Assembly: GCA_049999805.1 (NCBI GenBank)
Contig: JBNGIO010006309.1
Span: 1 to 32,933 of the forward strand
Source: Folioceros fuciformis
Lineage: Eukaryota > Anthocerotophyta > Anthocerotopsida > Anthocerotales
Reading direction: 5' to 3'
Length of the DNA: 32,933 nt
Shown here: piece by piece, positions 10,203 to 20,277 of the stretch
Numbering within the stretch: the first letter of the stretch is position 1
How the letters are laid out: each line of letters opens with the position of its first letter
The notes under the pieces: generated by a model
Told to the model about the DNA's origin: nothing
What the model saw: only the letters and a program-made list of their open reading frames with translations
The model's database searches: none
Made by a program: the position numbers and the translations under genes

Positions 10203-11428
10203 TCACGGGAGGCCGGGGGGCAGCGAGGGTTTTGCAACTTCCAGCAGACCACATTTGCTGATGACCACGGATTTGAGAGGCCGGTTCCAGAAATTGCGAG
10301 CGTTGGCAGCGCGATCGTCCCCCAAGAACTCTGCGATGTCGTTGAACTGCCGAATCCTTTCGCTAGGCTTGTAGGTAGGAACCAAGGCGATGCTGGCGAT
10401 CACGTCCAGACCTGCACAAGGCAAGCAGCGTCAACCAGCGCTGTTACCGGGATTGCAGAGCAGCAGCAGGTCGGGAGAGGGACAAGGAGGAGGGGCCAGG
10501 CGACCTTCCAGCACAGTCCCGAAGACGACATTGCCGTTGTCCAGCTGCGGCGCCGGCCCCGGCCCTGCGGACGCCACAAGCGCATGGCGGCATCAGCACA
10601 GACAGTAGTATCAACAACGCTGGGGAAGACGCGGAGGCAGAGAATCGTACCTGTGGTGATGAGGAATTCCACGTTGCGGTAGTCGGAGCTCAGCTTGAGC
10701 TCTTCCTCGTCGTCATTCTCCGCGAGGCAGAGTGAGACGGTGCCAGGGCGGACGTGGCGGAGCTTGAAGGAGCTAGCGCTGATGGTCTCGGGGTTCCGAT
10801 CCAACGCCCGGGGTCTCGCCACCTCGCCGCGGTCCCGGGAGCCTTGCCGACCCGCTTGGATGTACTGGCCGGAGAGGACGCGGTGGAAGATAGAGCCTTC
10901 GTAGGAGGAGCCCGCGGCGCCTGTCACCATGCCCTTGAAATTGGCCACCGTCTGCGGCACCTGTCGGCCGTAGAGTCCGATCACGATCCTCCCTAGCGGT
11001 TCCCCGTCGGAGCAGATCTGCGAGGCGTCCCCGAGGGTGCGATCGGCGCGGCTAGCGCTGGGGCAGATGCTCACGTCCAGGAACACCCGGTCCGTGATGG
11101 TGGTGTCCGGGGCGGGGTTGAGGGCTGGTCCGACCGGTTCCGCCTCTTGCTCCTCCTCTGCTCCGGCCCGAGAAGGGGCCGCGACCGACGCGATGCCGGC
11201 GGTCAGGATCAGTCCCACCTCCCTGCGCCTGCACCGCCAGCTGTTGCCCGCTGCCTTTTCCTCCACGGAGGCGCTGGCCCGCATCAGCAGTCTATGATTC
11301 GGAGAGACCTGCCTGCTCCGCCTGCTCGGCTGCGCCTGATGAATCCATGGCTTGGGTCTGCATAGGCAGGAGGAGGGTTGGTGCAGCCTCTGGGGAGAAG
11401 TGGTCCAGGCCGCTGTGGTAGCCGCCAT
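10203..11428 (-). CDS. Chloroplast thylakoid-lumen cyclophilin (CYP28/CYP26-2-like)
   Basis: Cyclophilin-fold peptidyl-prolyl isomerase family protein. Three exons: 11428-10651, 10564-10505, 10411-10203, GT-AG with matching phases, 348 aa. The N-terminus is Ser/Pro/Arg-rich like a transit peptide. It is followed by CRRREVGLILTAGIASVAAP (69-88), a twin-arginine lumenal signal ending at an AGA/EEE processing site near 89-91, so import into the thylakoid lumen by the Tat route is expected. The fold follows: VFLDVSICPS, EPLGRIVIGLYGRQVPQTVANF, SIFHRVLSGQYIQAGRQG, GTVSLCLAENDDEEE, NVEFLITTGPGP, NVVFGTVLEGLDVI. The C-terminus (YKPSERIRQFND, NFWNRPLKSV) is typical of this plant subgroup. The catalytic Arg in FHR is kept. 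The Phe after the usual PG is Gln, and the Trp that binds cyclosporin in CypA also appears to be Gln, so isomerase activity may be weak and cyclosporin binding unlikely. GC-rich third positions. Confidence 0.95.
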
Positions 11429-12499
11429 CGCTCTTCCGGTGGGATGCTACATGGATCTTAGCCTGTCTACTCCCGCATTGCTCCTTCCTGTTCAGACGGT
11501 GGCCGTGAAATCTGCATTCACAAGCTTGATGCTTTCCAAGATCAAATCCTGCCAAATGTGTAACTCGAGCAGAGTAATTTGAGAGGCATCAGCAACCTGC
11601 CTTCCCTTCCATTCAGTGTGTATCCCACAGTGTAATCAGCTCGGGTCGGATCAGGAGCGGTGTATGGTAATGCCTGATATGAGTGATCGGTTGCCACCAA
11701 TCACGACTCGCCCAGCCTGGCCTGCCAGGTTGCCTTGTAGGGCCCAGTCTCCGGCAGATTCAACGGGGACGGGGAATGGAGAACCTACGTTTCGGATTGC
11801 AGAAGCCTCCACGCTTATACCACCACAGTCGCAAGGAAGAGGACTGACAACAAGGAAAGGGACCGAGACGACACAGCAGATACGCAAGATGTCACGTTAC
11901 AGTGATCTTTTTATGGCATTCGGCATGAAACGAACTGCCAGGCTTACACTTGCAATTCCGGCAGCTGCATATCCCAGTAGGTCAAACAATGCATATCCAG
12001 AAAAGCCCCGCACTCGCTGGCAGCCAGCAATGCTATCGCTCATTATTCAAGCAGCTCAGCCTGGAAAAAAAAAAAATTCTCTAACACAAATACATGGACC
12101 TGCAATAATGGCTGTAGGATGCGAAAACCAGGACGGCGGTACGCAACTCCCCGCCATTCCAAGTCCTCCAACGGATGACCCACACCTCGCAGTCCCAACC
12201 CTCTCATCTCGTAACTTAGATGACCACCTAACACCACGCCATTGCTACAAGGAAGAACGATGAGGATACCAACCCCAAAACTAAGTACATAACCAACTGC
12301 ATCCCTCCATCTCCAGGTATCCGAGTTAATACCATCTGCATCCTGCTCTCCCAAGCTAAAGCCTACGAGGGCCAAACATGATGCAGCCCTATTCGCAGCG
12401 ACCTTCCCATAGAAGACGGATGTTAGTTAGAAGACGAAGCAGATCGTGGACCATATTTCTCAGTACATACATACTCTTGCACCAACCATGCAAGAACTA
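11429..12499. other. Spacer: cyclophilin 5' side and kinase 3' side
   Basis: Contains the cyclophilin 5' UTR and promoter (left) and the 3' UTR of the PTI1-like kinase (right). Long open frames exist on both strands (for example 11616-12263 plus, 12043-12375 minus), but they show no domain, no codon bias I trust and no neighbouring exon. An A11 run lies at 12065-12075. Confidence 0.45.
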
Positions 12500-14286
12500 T
12501 CACTCATGAGGAGGGCCTGCAACCCCTGAAGGAGCGGGCTTAGACGTCAAAAGAGGTTGCAGGGCTTTAACAACAATACTCATATTCGGCCGGAAGTCGG
12601 CCTCATACTGCACGCATAGGGCAGCTACAGCCGCCATCTGCCAACAGAAGCAGTAAGTGAGAAAAACCCTTTGCAGTTCACCGGAAGGTGTTTCAGACGC
12701 CACTTGAGAGGGTCAAAAGCAATCAATCTGATTCCAGAGCAAATATCTCGGGTGGTTACCTTGGCTAAAGCCTTGGCAGGGTACTCTGCCTTTAACTTTG
12801 GATCCACACACTGTTTCACCTTATCTTCACTCAGCCTCGGCGTTGCCTGCACAAGAAGTCGTGAGACGAAAAAAAAGTTTGGCATAGTGCATATCCGAAG
12901 ATGCTGGGAGAGTAGCTGACCCATGTGACGAGACTTTGCTGTCCGCGCGGCATAGTATGGTCCACAGGTTTCCTGCCCGTGAGAAGCTCCAATAGAACCA
13001 CCCCAAAACTGTAAACGTCACTTTTGAGGGTCAACTGCCCTGTCATGGCGTACCTGAAACATGGCGCGGATCACCTCATCAAACAAAGCTGCTTAACAGA
13101 AGACAGAAGATAATGAATATGAAATAGAAAAGTTAACTCCAGGCTCCAAAGAAGAGGAAGAATCAGCAAGCGCGCGTACTCTGGGGCATGGTAGCCAAAG
13201 GTACCCAAAACACGAGTAGAATGGAGACGGGCAGCCATATCAGGAGCTTGGTTGGACAGGTTGAAATCTGCAACCTTCGCCGTATAGTCATCAAACAGCA
13301 GGACGTTGCTGGATTTGATATCCCGGTGTATTATAGGGGGTTGCACCTTCTCATGAAGATACTCCAGCCCCCTGGCCGCTCCAACAGCGATCTTCACTCG
13401 CTGCATCCAGTCCAACACAGGTCCTGGCTGCGCTCCCTTCACACCTTTCCGACCTACATAGACGGGAATCTCCTCAAGTGTAACTTGAACCAACACAAAC
13501 ACGCAACAAAACCCACGCTCCCGTCACAGCAGGCTTCTGGACAGATATGATACCGTACCATGTAGAATGTCGTGGAGCGACCCCATAGTGGCGTACTCGT
13601 ATGCGAGAATACGCAGCGGGCCATCCAAACAATACCCCACCAGATCCACTACATTCTCGTTTCTCAACCTGGAGACCATGGCCACCTGCAGCCACACGCC
13701 AGCGAGACCAAATTCAACACCGGAAAAGCAGCGTGCAAACCCGGAAAAGAACGCCTTTAAGCAAGCCCGATAGACCGTCACCCTTCCTCCCCCGCACAAT
13801 ACCTGGTTCAGAAATTCCTGGTCCGGCTGGTTACTAGCATCCAGCTTCTTGACGGCAGCCACCCGGCCATCCGAGAGCTTGGCGTGGTAAACTCTGCCAT
13901 AGGAGCCCTCCCCAATCAAGGCCTTGGCGCCAAAATTATCAGTGGCCTCCCTAATGTCATCGATACCGATGGCGGGCGCATTGATGGACTGCGCCCGGGC
14001 CTGCGAAGCTGCCGGGGGCGTGTTGTCCCGCCTGGGAACGGAGTGGTAGCCTGCATCAGAAATCCGGTGAGAAGCAAGCCCGAAAGCACAGTCCCGCGTC
14101 GCATTCCACAGATCCGGGAGTGCCCGGACAGAACCCTAATTCCCATCCCGGCCGCGAATCCCCTTCCCAGATCCCTTCGCCCGGCCTACCTGCGTTCTGC
14201 GAGTCTGCTGAAAAAAAAAAAAAAACTGGGGGTTCCACGTTCTTCCGGTCCTGCTCCTCCACCGCGCAGCAACACCATCCCCCCAT
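12500..14286 (-). CDS. PTI1-like receptor-like cytoplasmic Ser/Thr kinase
   Basis: Membrane-anchored cytoplasmic kinase; plant PTI1-like kinases act downstream of AGC kinases such as OXI1 in oxidative and defence signalling. Seven exons: 14286-14190, 14050-13803, 13685-13559, 13453-13180, 13053-12921, 12846-12760, 12637-12500, all GT-AG and in phase, 367 aa, the normal family length. The N-terminus MGGWCCC has Gly2 and three Cys, suited to myristoylation or palmitoylation. Kinase: GEGSYGRVY (79-87), VAIK-type Lys100, HRDIKSSN (200-207), DFN in place of DFG (220-222), [14 protein letters not shown] activation segment (237-250), [23 protein letters not shown] (259-281). DFNLSNQ is usual for PTI1 proteins. 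Odd: a T15 run in exon 1 encodes four Phe (22-25) between the Cys motif and the kinase domain, where I would expect polar linker. The reading frame and splice phase still work. Confidence 0.95.
14206..14224 (-). repeat. T15 homopolymer inside first coding exon of the kinase
   Basis: On the coding strand the run reads GTTT...TTCAG. It resembles an intron polypyrimidine tract plus acceptor but is far too short to be an intron, and the frame is continuous through it into the next exon. It is prone to polymerase or sequencing slippage; one base more or less would break the gene. Confidence 0.8.
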
Positions 14287-15100
14287 CTCCGCGGCGCAGC
14301 TGGGCGTCCCCGATCCGACCTTACTCCGCTACACCCGAGCCCGATCCGTGTCCATCCTCGTCCCGCCCCGTCCCCCTTCGACCGAAGCTCGCCCTCGGCG
14401 CGCCCGCACTGCCCGCACAACTAGAAGGTACAGTGCAAGTTCCCAGGGAGCAGGGCGAGCCAAGACGCTGAGGTGGGAAGCAAGTGCGCGTCGCAACGTC
14501 AGTCAGTCCGTCAGTCAGTCAAGCTCGACGCGAGCACGCAACGCGCCGCGGAGGAGAGTTGGGAGCTTGGCGGGTGATGAGCGAGTGAAATCCACAGTCA
14601 GGGTGCGCTCGGATTTCCCAACATTGCCGGATTCCAAGGGCCGCCCCCCGGCCTTTACGTGGACCCCCTCGTTTGTTGCCTAGTTTCGCCGCCGTTGCCC
14701 AGGCGCACCCACATCGTACGGCCTACGTGCCTCAAATCTTCTATTGCTCCAAATACATCCCCAACCGCGGTATACGCTGCACCAGTCTCGTAGGCAACAC
14801 CGCGTTATTACTGTGCAGTAGCGATGTACTGGTACCCCGTCACCCGTCTCCTTTCCCCTTCAACGGCGTCTCGTTTCCCTCGTCCGTATTCCAACTTCAT
14901 TTTGAATCTCTCGCGCAAAGCATCAAATCGGATATTTTCTCGAGGGGAAAAAGGAACTGACGGGGAAAAGGTCCTCTTGCAAAGGCCGACAATGGGGAAT
15001 CTGAGCGTGATGGGGCACTAGGTTTGACAACGGAAGTTACCCATCACGTCATGTGCCGAGAAAAAACGGCCTGCAAACTTGTGAGGGAAAGGGTAGGGTA
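14287..15100. other. Kinase 5' UTR and promoter region
   Basis: GC-rich, with a (CAGT)-type simple repeat at about 14497-14522. An open frame on the plus strand (14120-14683) is Pro/Arg/Ser-rich and overlaps the kinase exon 1 antisense; it looks like a composition artefact. No TATA box that I would defend. Confidence 0.4.
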
Positions 15101-15607
15101 TTTGGCTTTGTTGGTTTGACATGATCTCATGGTGGGAGCTTGTTGAAAGCTCCTAAGGGCAAGGAGAGTGAATTGGGAGGCCCACGAGTAGCCATTAATG
15201 GCAAGGGGCGTTGCGCTCATGAGCTTCCGTTTTGGTTGTCAACCATAGTAAGGTGATTCTTTGAGCGTGGGCTCAACTTCACCATGTTCTCCTTAATTAT
15301 CTAATTGCCTAGGCACCAGCAATCGGTTTAGGTGATGCCTAAGGTCTTTCAAGTGTTCCTTCTCCTACCCTTCATCCAATAGTGGGCAAAGAACCTTTTG
15401 CTTCTTGGTTGGTGGTGATGAGGTGTCATGGGAGAGATCGATGGCTCCATTGTTGTCTTAGGTAGGTTAGGTGGTCTGCTTGGCTGTTAAATGGCAACTT
15501 TGGCTATAGTGGTTGTGGGGCAGCGAAAATCATAGGGAGTTGTACGAGCTACGTCATCCTAGCCAAGATGCTCTTGACGTGTGCCTCCATCACTATGCTA
15601 TAGTTCA

Positions 15608-15693
15608 CTACAACAAGTTGCTTTCCCTTGGTTAAGGCATTGAAGNNNNNNNNNNCTACAACAAGTTGCTTTCCCTTGGTTAAGGCATTGAAG
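15608..15693. other. Assembly gap (N10) flanked by identical 38-bp sequences
   Basis: Bases 15646-15655 are N. The 38 bp immediately before (15608-15645) and after (15656-15693) are identical. This is what unmerged, overlapping contig ends look like, so the duplication is probably an artefact and the true sequence may be shorter. Confidence 0.85.
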
Positions 15694-16883
15694 TGCTCTC
15701 AAGTATGGTTTTGAAATAGAGCCAGCCTCAACGGAGGGGGCTTCTCTTGCTAAAGGGGCTTTACCACCTATTGGATCTGCTAGGCAATGACATGGGCCCA
15801 ATCTAGTTGATGCCCTTACACCAACCCAAGCAAAAAAAGAAGATCGTTGTCCTCTAGATGTTTCGTTTTCTCAAGCATGGACTATTGGACAATCAATTTG
15901 GCGACAACCTAATTTTAACTTGAGGTATGATGTATGAACCACATGTTGGTGATCTTAAACTTGCTTGGTGACAAGATTGTCTCCTTTGCCTTCTTCAACA
16001 TTTCTTTAGCTCTAGTGGAAGCCCAAATAGATACCACTTCCTACACTAGCCATTTGTAAACCTCCCGTGTCGTTTTCACTACCCATATCATCGAGTTGTT
16101 TCAAAGTTGCTTGCACCACATCCTCCCCTCCGCACAAGCCAACAAGTTGCACACAAATTCCCAAATTTCCAAGGTTGTGTAGATGTTGTAGTAGGCATTG
16201 AAAATGCCTAGGTTCCATTGCTCCACTAGGTCTTTGGCACTTTTCAACCATAATGTGAAATTAGGATAGCTATGCCTCTAAATATTCGCTTGTTTCCACA
16301 AACTTGATGGGAGGTGTCACGACAAAGTTGAAGTAGGAGTCCTACAGGAAGTTACGCTGCCATCAAAGAAAAGAGAGTAGGAGTGCACAAAGTAGAAGGA
16401 AAGAAGGGAAGAAGAAGCGGAAGGAGAAGAATCAGAAGCAAGGGGAGTAGTAGTAGAAGTAGCGTAAGCTCTTAGCAATGAGAAGGTGAGAGAGTGAAGA
16501 TGATGAGGAGTTAGAATGTTAAGGCGTGTGCCGAGAGTTAATGGATAGTGGCTAATTCTTCCTATTGCCTCTACTAGCCAATTTGTAGCAACATAAGCTC
16601 TAATGTTGTCGATCGATGCTACCTCCTAATTGCTTTTATGGTTGTTATGCTCCTCTTCCAAGTTGTCTCTAACCGTGTGGTCCTTCTTACACGTACAACT
16701 ATCATAGTTGTTAGTCCATCAGACGTACATTAGTTGTATGTGTCTTAGTCAGAGTTTCATCTAAGGGCCTTGTTCTCCTTTGAACAACTCTTCCCTTTTA
16801 GTTTAACAAATGGTTCGATTCGTCTCGCAAGGTTTGAGATCTGATAATTACCTACCCTAACATACTTTAGTCCTACAATCTTT

Positions 16884-17055
16884 GTTGGAATTTGAAATCA
16901 CAAAGTAGACTAAAACATCAAAAAATAAAAATAACTTCAACCCGCCTTTCAACCTTTCATAAGAGAGATGGAGTTCGAAATCACAAAGTAGACTAAAACA
17001 TAAAAGAATAAAAATAACTTCAATCCGCCTTTCAACCTTTCATAAGAGAGAGCGC
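16884..17055. repeat. 83-bp tandem duplication
   Basis: The segment beginning GAAATCACAAAGTAGACTAA at 16894 recurs at 16977 with few differences, including the TTTCAACCTTTCATAAGAGAG end. Two copies, period 83 bp. No coding content. Confidence 0.85.
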
Positions 17056-17280
17056 GTCAAGAAAGCGGACTTCGAACCATTCCGTGAGAAAGGAAGGCAT
17101 TACCTTGAACATTTGGGTATTTAGTGAAGATGAAAAATATTATAGTTAATCCCCCATCTCAATATAAATATGAATATAGAATACTTAACTACAAAGTTCT
17201 TTGATGAATTCAAATCACTTGCTTAGTATATGAAGTGTATAAAAAACATTATTTTTATGAGATTGTCTAGTACGTAGACC

Positions 17281-17338
17281 CCAAATATTTGGATTGTTAG
17301 TGAAGTGCAATCCAAATATTTGGATTGTTAGTGAAGTG
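17281..17338. repeat. 31-bp direct repeat, two copies
   Basis: CCAAATATTTGGATTGTTAG plus following bases occurs at 17281-17307 and again at 17312-17338. CCAAATATTTGG is itself a 12-bp palindrome, so each copy can form a small hairpin. Confidence 0.85.
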
Positions 17339-17409
17339 TATGATTAAGGAGGATTTTGTTATGAAGATGATCTCAATATAGTTTGAAAATATAATAAAGA
17401 TGTATTTTT

Positions 17410-17712
17410 TCAAGAAAGATCTAAAAGAATTACTCTTGTTATAAGTACTTATATGTAAATTTGGAGCGTTGAAAGTGCGTTCACTTAGCAATTCACAAGG
17501 GAGCGGTGATCCATGGGACAACGATCACCATGAGTAGAAGCGATGATAGAGCGTGGTACAACTTGGGCAGTGAGTGATGGAGCATGGTAGAGCAAGAGCA
17601 TGATGGAGCGTGGTTGTATGGAGCATGAGTGATGATGGAGTGTAGAAGTCAAGAAATATCTAAAAGAATTACTCTTGTTATAAGTACTTATATGTAAATT
17701 AGGAGCGTTAAA
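17410..17712. repeat. 239-bp tandem duplication, copy 1 and start of copy 2
   Basis: Copy 1 is 17410-17648. Copy 2 starts at 17649 and runs to 17712, where the copia element is inserted; it resumes at 23690 and continues to about 23870. Shared landmarks include AGAATTACTCTTGTTATAAG and CATGGGACAACGATCACCAT. Copies differ at scattered bases. Confidence 0.9.
17708..17712. other. Target-site duplication (left), TTAAA
   Basis: TTAAA directly precedes the 5' LTR and recurs directly after the 3' LTR at 23690-23694. Five bases is the normal Ty1/copia target duplication. Confidence 0.85.
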
Positions 17713-17913
17713 TGTATGAGGGTTTTAGGTTAAGTAGTTTGATTATACATACAACCCGCGCTTTAGGGTTAGATAAAGTTAGGTTTAATAGTCGTTATAA
17801 CGGTCGCTGCGTGAACCGTGGAGTCACCTTCGAGTGACTATGTAAAGCACACTTGTGCCACATCCCTCAGTTCTAATTTCCTATCCAATATGTGTATTTT
17901 CTAATCCGCTACT
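17713..17913 (+). repeat. 5' LTR, 201 bp
   Basis: Begins TGTATGAGGGTTTTAGG and ends CCGCTACT. Same length as the 3' LTR, with six differences, five of them C/T. The start is the canonical TG; the end is CT rather than CA. The boundary is fixed by the TTAAA duplication and by the primer-binding site starting at the next base. No TATA box recognised with confidence. Confidence 0.9.
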
Positions 17914-17925
17914 TGGTATCAGAGC
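17914..17925 (+). promoter_or_regulatory. Primer-binding site, initiator tRNA-Met
   Basis: TGGTATCAGAGC is the standard plant copia primer-binding site, complementary to the 3' end of initiator tRNA-Met. It starts directly after the LTR and primes minus-strand cDNA synthesis. Confidence 0.95.
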
Positions 17926-18265
17926 AGGTGCCAAGGCGTTGAAGTGATCCACCCGCCTCCTGTCAAGAAGATCCAATTTCTGGACAGAATGCAAATGGAT
18001 TGCTTCAATACCCTGCACAGGTGTTAGTAAATGGAGTAGAAACGAGCCATGCATCTTCTAAGGCGGGCTCGAATTCCTGCAGGAAGAACCTCCAAGACGT
18101 CGGCAATGTGTACCTTGTGATGCTCCAGAATCTTGACAGCGACGGTGGTCAGAGATGTGGTGTCGTGCTGAATTGCACACGAGCGAGTGTGATTCAAGGC
18201 AGCAGTGAAGTTGTCGGCGATGGAGTGCGTACCTATTTTGGTGCGCAGTAACCTGGTGTGAAGCG

Positions 18266-18862
18266 ATGGATAGTTGCGGACGTGCCGAACATCGCTTGCC
18301 CACAAATCAGCAACGCTCGCGATACCGGAGGTCCTTTAACAGAGGACGAGGGCAGCACCCACTGCCCCGTGACTCTCTGTCGGACTATCTGTACCAGAGT
18401 GTATCCGAAGGGAGAAGACGATATCAGCACCAACGTACCAGTGTTTCATCGCCTTCCACAGTCAGGAATCCCCATCATCGACACGCGGCCTGCCCAAATC
18501 GCACATCGTGCTCGCCTGCACAAGGAAACACCAACCATGACCACTCAAGTTATCAATTCGGCTGCGACAAAGTTTTGGAGAGCGTGAAAGAAATTTCACA
18601 GATCTTGCTGGATTTCACTATCTCCACTACTAGAAAATCACAGCAAAATCTTGAGCATTTGGACTACTTACGCACTAGAGTAGACCAGTTAGACGTTCAC
18701 ATGTGTAGCCTGGACTTACGACTTCTTGTGTTCTTGCAAGCTCAGCATAATAACTCATTGAACCAGACTGTGCCTTCCTCTACAGGCACACATTCTGGTA
18801 GAGTATGTCTGAACTGTGTTCCAGATCCAACCAGAGATCACTCGTTTCCTTCACAAACATGA
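18266..18862 (+). other. Leader open frame of the copia element, unknown product
   Basis: A 198-codon open frame between primer site and Gag. The N-terminal half is Arg/Ser/Pro-rich and low in information. The C-terminal half (SVKEISQILLDF through LDLRLLVFLQAQ) looks helical and possibly coiled-coil. It is in the same frame as the following Gag start segment (18872 onward), separated by one TGA at 18860, so it may be an N-terminal extension of Gag broken by a stop. No family recognised. An antisense open frame (18305-18024, 93 codons) overlaps its first bases and the upstream leader. Confidence 0.35.
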
Positions 18863-18871
18863 AGGCCTGGA

Positions 18872-19031
18872 ATGCAAGAAGAGGAGAGTGACAGTGGCCT
18901 CTTTGGCCTGTCACTGGAGGACGACGCGCTGTACACACTAACATCTTTCTTCAAGATGGCTGAAGGACCAGACACCAATCGTTCTCATAGTCAGAGTGGG
19001 AGCAGGCGCAACAGTGGAGTCGACAACCAAT
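18872..19031 (+). pseudogene. Gag N-terminal fragment before the assembly gap
   Basis: Open in frame 2 up to the N run. The likely Gag start is the ATG at 18956 (MAEGPDTNRSHSQSG); an earlier in-frame ATG is at 18872. After the gap the Gag frame is frame 1, so the ten Ns do not represent the true gap length. The roughly 70-100 residues normally present before the WD.L motif of UBN2-type Gag are missing here. Confidence 0.6.
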
Positions 19032-19041
19032 NNNNNNNNNN
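19032..19041. other. Assembly gap (N10) in Gag
   Basis: Ten Ns. The reading frame changes across it and the middle of the Gag N-terminal domain is absent, so the real missing sequence is probably a few hundred bases. Confidence 0.9.
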
Positions 19042-20277
19042 TCCTCAGCCACCACATCCAAGGAGATGTGGGATCATCTGGCTATGGTGTACCACTCAAA
19101 TGACATGATGTCCAGGATGTCTGCACATACAAGGTTTCATTCTCTGAAGATGCACGAGGGTCAGCCATTGGACCAGTTCATCTCCAACTTTAGATCAGCA
19201 TGACTCCGCCTGGAACAGATAGGCAAGCCAGTTAGTGAGCAGGATGCTTGCATGAGGCTCCTGGCTGCTCTACCTGCAAGCTATGCAAGCTTCGTGACAA
19301 GTCAGAATGCAGTGCTGCATTTGGGGCAGCAGCTCGCAGCTATGACTGGAAGGAAAGAGGAAGAATTTCCTACCTTGAATGTCAACGAGCTAGTTGGTGC
19401 CTTGATGCAAGAAGAGGCTGGTCGTGCTGCTTCGAAAAGTACGAGAGGGCAGGCTCTCTTTACTGCCAAACAGAAGTGGCCAAAAAGGACTCTTAGCAAG
19501 CCCAATACAGGCAAAGGAAAAGGGACGTCACCTAGAGAAGCGTCCACCAGCAAAAAGAGGACTGGTAATTGTAATTGGTGTGGCCTCCCTAATCATTGGG
19601 AGCGGGAGTGTCGTAAGAAAAAGAATGGAGAGCCACGGAGAGCTGCAGCACCTGAAGCCAACATAGTGGCAAAGAAGGAGAAGTCAGCTTCCCCGTCAGT
19701 CCTTCTAGTTCAGTCCACTCCCAGCACTAAATATGTTTGCGAGCACAAGTCGTCCCAAAACAATACAGAGTCTAAGAAACCGCGAGTCTCACCACATGCA
19801 CTGACTGTATGCTTGTCAACTACTGTAACACATCATCAGTCATTCTGGTATGTAGACTCGGGGGCCACCGCACATATTTGCCACGACAGATTGGTTTTCT
19901 TTGGTTACACCGCACACAGTATTGGTCAAAACGTTGTATTAGGTGACGATAGTGAACTACCAATTAAAGGGGTAGGCACTGTGCACTTACGCCTGCAAAA
20001 TGGGGGCACACTCTCACTCCAAAACATACTTCACGTTCCCACAATCACGAAAAATCTGTTGTCGGTGTCTCAGCTCACACAAAACCACAGTTATGAGATT
20101 ACCTTCCGCGGGTCCATGTGTGTCATTCGAGTGTCAGGCAAGACTGTTGCCTTGGGGAAGCTAGTCCATGATCTCTTTATGTTGGATGTTACGAGTATTC
20201 CTGCACCATCTGCCCAGGTTGCTAGAGTTAGTTCACATGTAACAAATTCAGAGGTTACAAAAATCTGGCATATGTGA
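19042..20277 (+). pseudogene. Copia Gag (UBN2) and aspartic protease, with two stops
   Basis: Frame 1. Gag capsid-like UBN2 part: MWDHLAMVYHSND, then LHEGQPL-type helices, interrupted by TGA at 19201-19203, then QDACMRLLAALPASY. The zinc knuckle CNWCGLPNHWEREC (CX2CX4HX4C) lies at 19570-19611. The protease has YVDSGATAHIC with the catalytic Asp at 19855, and the usual ILHVP and NLLSVSQL motifs behind it. A second TGA at 20275-20277 sits in the integrase N-terminal zinc motif, just after IWH. Both TGAs replace codons one C-to-T step away. Domain completeness past the gap is good. Confidence 0.93.

Larger units (their letters stand above)
15101..17400. other. AT-rich decayed repeat DNA, no intact gene
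   Basis: No open frame longer than about 80 codons. Short coding-like stretches on the minus strand around 15940-16260 are interrupted by stops and match no family I know; they may be a decayed mobile element. Local duplications and the assembly gap are listed separately. Confidence 0.4.

Noticed and set aside
11616-12263. 215-codon open frame on the plus strand
   Set aside because: No domain, low-complexity composition and no flanking exons; it lies antisense to the likely 3' UTR of the kinase and the 5' side of the cyclophilin.
12043-12375. Minus-strand frame with a hydrophobic stretch (VGYVLSFGVGILIVLP), briefly considered a CASP-like membrane protein
   Set aside because: It lies directly downstream of the kinase stop in its 3' UTR, lacks a start context and any recognisable family motif.
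14206-14224. A very short intron (GT...CAG) in kinase exon 1
   Set aside because: At 19 bases it is far below any plausible plant intron, and the frame runs through it in phase with the next exon.
14120-14683. 187-codon plus-strand frame
   Set aside because: Antisense to kinase exon 1 and its 5' UTR; Ser/Arg/Pro-rich, product of GC-rich composition.
15608-17340. CRISPR-like or regularly spaced repeats
   Set aside because: The repeats here are plain tandem duplications or an assembly artefact, with no constant repeat and variable spacer pattern.
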